From NCBI GenBank assembly GCA_937874445.1, contig CALNAL010000297.1, positions 1 to 7,648 on the forward strand: a stretch of 7,648 nt of DNA, given 5' to 3'. The stretch comes from an uncultured Acetobacteraceae bacterium. Its GTDB lineage: Bacteria; Pseudomonadota; Alphaproteobacteria; Acetobacterales; Acetobacteraceae. Position numbers and translations under genes: made by a program. Below, in pieces: positions 5,027 through 7,648 of this stretch. Under the pieces are notes generated by a model that was not told where the DNA came from, searched no databases, and saw only the letters and a list, made by a program, of their open reading frames with translations. Every line of letters starts with the position of its first letter. The stretch's first letter is position 1.

Positions 5027-6331
5027 TCAGGCCGCAGGCGCGTCGATGGAAGTCTTGGGACAGACGCAGAAGAACAGCACGGCATAGACGATCAGGAACG
5101 CGGCCATGATGTACATCCCGAGCTGCATTCCCGCATACCCGACAACCAGGGAGCCAAGGATTCCCGAGAAGCTGCCGCAGGAGTTGATCATGGCAAGCCC
5201 GATCGCGCAGGCCGGACCGGTCAGCAGTCGCCCGGGCACGGTCCAGTAGATCGGCATCAGCGAAAGGATGCAAGCCGTGGTCAGCGAGAGCATGGCCAGC
5301 GCAAAGATGAAGTGGCTGCCGTAATAAGTGGCGGCAAACAGGCAGATGCCGCCGAGCAGTCCGGGGAACGTGCCGTGCAGCCGGTGCTCACGGCGACGCT
5401 CGGCGTGCAGCGCGTAGAGGCGCATGGCGATCGCCGCCACGGCATAGGGAATGGCGGTGAGCAGCCCGATGGTGAAGTCGTTGTTGATTCCGGAATTCTT
5501 GAAGAGGGTCGGCATCCAGAAGGTGAGGCCGTAGAAGCCGGTGTTGAACATAATCATCGTCACGCACAGCAACCACACGCGCGGGTTGAGCAGCATGGCG
5601 CCGACACCTCCGACCTTGTGCGTCGCCTCGGTGGTGACGCCGGCCTCGATGAAGCGCTTCTGGGGCTCGCTCAGCCAGGAAACGTCGGCCGGCTTGTTGC
5701 GCAGCATCACCAGGATGACGATGCCGAGAATGACCGCCGGCAGCCCTTCGAGGACGAACAGCCAGTGCCAGCCTGCGTAGCCGGCCACCCCCGTCATGAA
5801 CTGGAGGATGGCGCCCGAGATCGGCGCGCCGAGGATGATGGCGAAAGGCAGGGCCATCAGGAAAAGCGAATACATGCCGCTCTGGCGTTTCGCGGGAAGC
5901 CAGGAGTTGGTGTAGTACATCACTCCCGGAACGAATCCGGCCTCGCAGACGCCGAGCAGGAAGCGCAGGCAGTAGAAAGCCGTGGCGTTGCGGGAAAACA
6001 CCATCGCCATCGAAACGAGGCCCCAGGTGATCATGATCCGGCTGATCCACAGCCGGGCACCGACCTTGCGCAGGATCATGTTCGAGGGGATCTCGAAGAT
6101 CATGTAGGCCCAGAAGAAGATGCTGGCGCCGAGAGCGTAGGTCTTGTCGCTGAAGCCGAAATCGGCCGCCATCTGCAGTTTGGCGATGCCGATGTTCACG
6201 CGGTCAAGGTAGGACAGCATGAACCCGAGGAAAAACAGCGGAACGATCCGCCAAATGACCTTGCGGTAGAGGGCATCCTCCGCCGCCGGAGCGATTGGCC
6301 CAGCCTGCTGCGCGCACATGTCTTGGGACAT
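5027..6331 (-). CDS. MFS transporter, anion:cation symporter family
   Basis: A 434-residue inner-membrane permease of the major facilitator superfamily, with the signatures of the anion:cation symporter (phthalate/sugar-acid) family, which imports organic anions with protons. Signatures are YLDRVNIGIAKLQM (41-54) after helix 1, EIPSNMILRKVGAR (80-93), RFLLGVCEAGFVPG (123-136) and GWHWLFVLEGLPAVILG (187-203). A hydrophilic linker at about 211-243 separates the two six-helix halves. The start is uncertain: ATG 6331 has GGGGA just upstream but too close, ATG 6340 has no ribosome site, ATG 6319 is also possible, and an in-frame TTG lies at 6364. It lies between an idonate-type dehydrogenase and a D-2-hydroxyacid dehydrogenase, so a sugar acid such as idonate, gluconate or a ketogluconate is a reasonable substrate guess; a simple carboxylate is possible. 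Confidence 0.9.
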   Translation of the reverse strand: MSQDMCAQQAGPIAPAAEDALYRKVIWRIVPLFFLGFMLSYLDRVNIGIAKLQMAADFGFSDKTYALGASIFFWAYMIFEIPSNMILRKVGARLWISRIMITWGLVSMAMVFSRNATAFYCLRFLLGVCEAGFVPGVMYYTNSWLPAKRQSGMYSLFLMALPFAIILGAPISGAILQFMTGVAGYAGWHWLFVLEGLPAVILGIVILVMLRNKPADVSWLSEPQKRFIEAGVTTEATHKVGGVGAMLLNPRVWLLCVTMIMFNTGFYGLTFWMPTLFKNSGINNDFTIGLLTAIPYAVAAIAMRLYALHAERRREHRLHGTFPGLLGGICLFAATYYGSHFIFALAMLSLTTACILSLMPIYWTVPGRLLTGPACAIGLAMINSCGSFSGILGSLVVGYAGMQLGMYIMAAFLIVYAVLFFCVCPKTSIDAPAA

Positions 6332-6360
6332 TTTCCCCATCAACTTTTGAGAACATTGAT

Positions 6361-6409
6361 TCAAGAAGATAAAAGAAAGAACCGGCCCCCCCGCTGAGGA
6401 AGGGGCCGG
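6361..6409 (-). terminator. Intrinsic terminator after the idonate-type dehydrogenase
   Basis: On the minus strand CCGGCCCC (6409-6402) pairs perfectly with GGGGCCGG (6389-6382), and the stem is followed at once by the T-rich TTCTTTCTTTTATCTTCTTG. It begins seven bases after the dehydrogenase stop. This is the clearest terminator in the window. It lies directly in front of the MFS gene, so the transporter is either expressed by read-through or from an unrecognised promoter. Confidence 0.75.
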
Positions 6410-6416
6410 GGGGCGG

Positions 6417-7454
6417 TCAGACGAAGGAGATCTGGACCTTCATGGCCCTGGCACGATCGCCGGCGAGGGCGAAGGCCTCCTTGAACTGGGCGGAGGGGAA
6501 AGTCGCGGTGATCAGGGGACGGACGTCGATCAGGTGGCTGTTGAGCATGCCCACGGCCTGGCCGAATTCCTCATGGAAACGGAACGAGCCGCGCAGATCC
6601 AGCTCCTTGGCGGTGATCTGGTTGATCGGCAGCGTCATCGCGGCGCCGCTGTTGCCCACCTGCATGAGAATGCCGCCGGGACGCACCACGTCGATGGCGC
6701 CCTGCACCGCCTTCTCCGCGCCGGACGCCTCCAGCAGGATGTCGAAATGCCCCTTGTCGGCGCCATAGGCCGCCAGCTCGTCGGGGGCCTTGAGCGTGTT
6801 GATGGTACGGTCGGCTCCCACCTGGCGGGCCACCGCCAGCGCCTCGTCGGCAATGTCGGTGGCAACGATCTCCGCCGCCCCCGCCCGCCGCGCCGCAAGG
6901 ACCAGCAGCGTGCCGATCGGTCCGCAGCCCGTCACCAGCACGCTCCGGCCCAGCACCGAGCCGGCCCGGCGCACCGCATGCAGCGCGACCGACAACGGCT
7001 CGCTCATCGCCGCCTCGCCGTCGCTCACGTCGTCGGCCACCTTGAAGGCCTGCCAGGGCTCGATCACGATGTCCTGGCGGAAGGCGCCGCTGATGTGCGG
7101 GGTGGGCATCGCGCTCCCGTAGAAGCGCATGTTGAGGCACTGGTTGGGCTTGCCCTCCAGGCAGTAGCGGCAATGTCCGCAGGGCCGGCTCGGGCTGATG
7201 GCAATGCGCTCGCCCGGCTTGAAGCCGCTCACTTCGCGGCCGACCTCGGCGACAACCCCGGAAACCTCGTGGCCCAGAACCATCGGCTCGCGCACCCGCA
7301 CCGTGCCGAAGCCGCCGTGCTGGTAGTAGTGCAGGTCCGAGCCGCAGATGCCGCCGGCCCGCACATGCACCCGCAGCTGCGCCGTGCCCAGCGGCTGGGT
7401 TTCCACCTCTTCCAGACGCAGATCGTGCGGTGGATGAATGACGAGAGCTTTCAT
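6417..7454 (-). CDS. idnD: Zinc alcohol dehydrogenase, L-idonate 5-dehydrogenase type
   Basis: A 345-residue cytoplasmic medium-chain zinc dehydrogenase. E. coli IdnD oxidises L-idonate to 5-keto-D-gluconate and works in reverse; this protein resembles it in motif after motif: GGICGSDLHYYQ (34-45), PMVLGHEV (57-64), a PCGHCRYC block, NMRFYGSAM (108-116) and RGSFRFHEEF (288-297). Catalytic zinc ligands are Cys37, His62, Glu63 and probably Glu152; the structural-zinc cysteines 92, 95, 98 and 106 are all present. The Rossmann loop is GCGPIG (176-181), and Asp200 at the end of the second strand suggests NAD. Start 7454 was chosen because the conserved N-terminus begins there; GGAAGG lies 11 bases upstream, rather far. 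A frame open to 7634 adds only arginine-rich non-homologous sequence. Sorbitol or threonine dehydrogenase activity is the main alternative. Confidence 0.87.
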   Translation of the reverse strand: MKALVIHPPHDLRLEEVETQPLGTAQLRVHVRAGGICGSDLHYYQHGGFGTVRVREPMVLGHEVSGVVAEVGREVSGFKPGERIAISPSRPCGHCRYCLEGKPNQCLNMRFYGSAMPTPHISGAFRQDIVIEPWQAFKVADDVSDGEAAMSEPLSVALHAVRRAGSVLGRSVLVTGCGPIGTLLVLAARRAGAAEIVATDIADEALAVARQVGADRTINTLKAPDELAAYGADKGHFDILLEASGAEKAVQGAIDVVRPGGILMQVGNSGAAMTLPINQITAKELDLRGSFRFHEEFGQAVGMLNSHLIDVRPLITATFPSAQFKEAFALAGDRARAMKVQISFV

Positions 7455-7464
7455 GACACGTGTC
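7455..7464. promoter_or_regulatory. Perfect palindrome abutting the idnD start
   Basis: GACACGTGTC is a perfect 10-bp palindrome directly before the ATG at 7454, lying between the GGAAGG ribosome site and the start codon. A repressor bound here would block elongation, and in mRNA a short stem could limit translation. No named regulator motif is recognised, and a 10-bp palindrome can occur by chance. Confidence 0.3.
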
Positions 7465-7550
7465 GCCTTCCAGCTGTTCCGGGGGCCGGACAGAGCGTTG
7501 TTCCACCCGCCCCGGGGAAAGTTTTGCCGTAACGCCGGCCGCTCCGCCTT

Positions 7551-7620
7551 CGCCCCGACACATCGGGGCGACGCCTCGCGGCCTCGGGGAGCCCTCCCGG
7601 TCCGGAAAAATTCGTTCCGG
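7551..7620. repeat. Two hairpins in the idnD upstream region
   Basis: CGCCCCGA (7551-7558) and TCGGGGCG (7563-7570) form a perfect 8-bp stem with a four-base loop. CCGGAA (7602-7607) and TTCCGG (7615-7620) form a second one with a seven-base loop. The 194 bp upstream of idnD otherwise shows no gene and no convincing -35/-10 pair. The first hairpin lacks a T-run on either strand; it may belong to the leader of the idnD mRNA or to the end of a gene beyond the window. Confidence 0.4.
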
Positions 7621-7648
7621 CTCGGGAAGGCCATGCCCTCACTCCGCC

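Noticed and set aside
4091..6397. Long plus-strand open frame of 768 codons
   Set aside because: It lies antisense to the dehydrogenase and transporter, is rich in Asp, His, Arg, Gly and Gln with no recognisable domain, and is explained by GC-rich codon usage on the other strand.
7455..7634. Extension of idnD upstream by 60 codons
   Set aside because: The translation is arginine-rich and unlike the zinc dehydrogenase family, whose N-terminus matches the start at 7454.
53..7648. Search for CRISPR repeats, tRNA or rRNA genes, toxin-antitoxin pairs or defence genes
   Set aside because: No regularly spaced repeats, no RNA gene patterns and no protein motifs of such systems were seen; all full-length genes belong to metabolism, transport or regulation.

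Overview
The window is GC-rich bacterial DNA whose genes look alphaproteobacterial. The integrase type, the carboxylate and sugar-acid gene content and the A/T-rich inverted repeat in a GC-rich background would fit Acetobacteraceae, but that placement is a guess. The first 52 bases are not genomic: they are an Illumina Nextera transposase adapter with its index. Base 1 is therefore the end of a contig, and sequence near it deserves less trust.

Layout. Bases 53-548 hold a broken tyrosine recombinase on the minus strand. It lacks its N-terminus, carries an apparent one-base deletion and runs off the contig end. Bases 549-721 are non-coding and hold hairpins plus a four-run G-tract just 3' of the next gene. 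Bases 722-2959 are a minus-strand pair: an isocitrate lyase/PEP mutase superfamily lyase (2959 to 2111), then a MatC/SLC13-type carboxylate permease (2017 to 722). A LysR-type regulator (3065-3973, plus) is divergent from this pair, across a 105-bp AT-rich region with a likely LysR box and overlapping promoter elements.

From 3977 to 7454 lie three minus-strand genes, in transcription order: a zinc alcohol dehydrogenase closely resembling L-idonate 5-dehydrogenase (7454 to 6417), an MFS anion:cation symporter family transporter (start near 6331, end 5027), and a D-2-hydroxyacid dehydrogenase (4957 to 3977). A strong intrinsic terminator separates the first from the second. The dehydrogenase ends 3 bp from the end of the convergent regulator.

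How they may work together. The lyase and permease look like an uptake-plus-cleavage module for a di- or tricarboxylate or branched hydroxy-acid, controlled by the LysR protein. The other three genes fit uptake of a sugar acid and its interconversion between keto and hydroxy forms (for example 2-ketogulonate, L-idonate and 5-ketogluconate); this is inferred from family membership. I found no CRISPR array, tRNA, rRNA, defence system or complete insertion sequence. The window is mostly ordinary carboxylate metabolism; its oddities are active-site substitutions, regulatory structure and the contig-end artefact.
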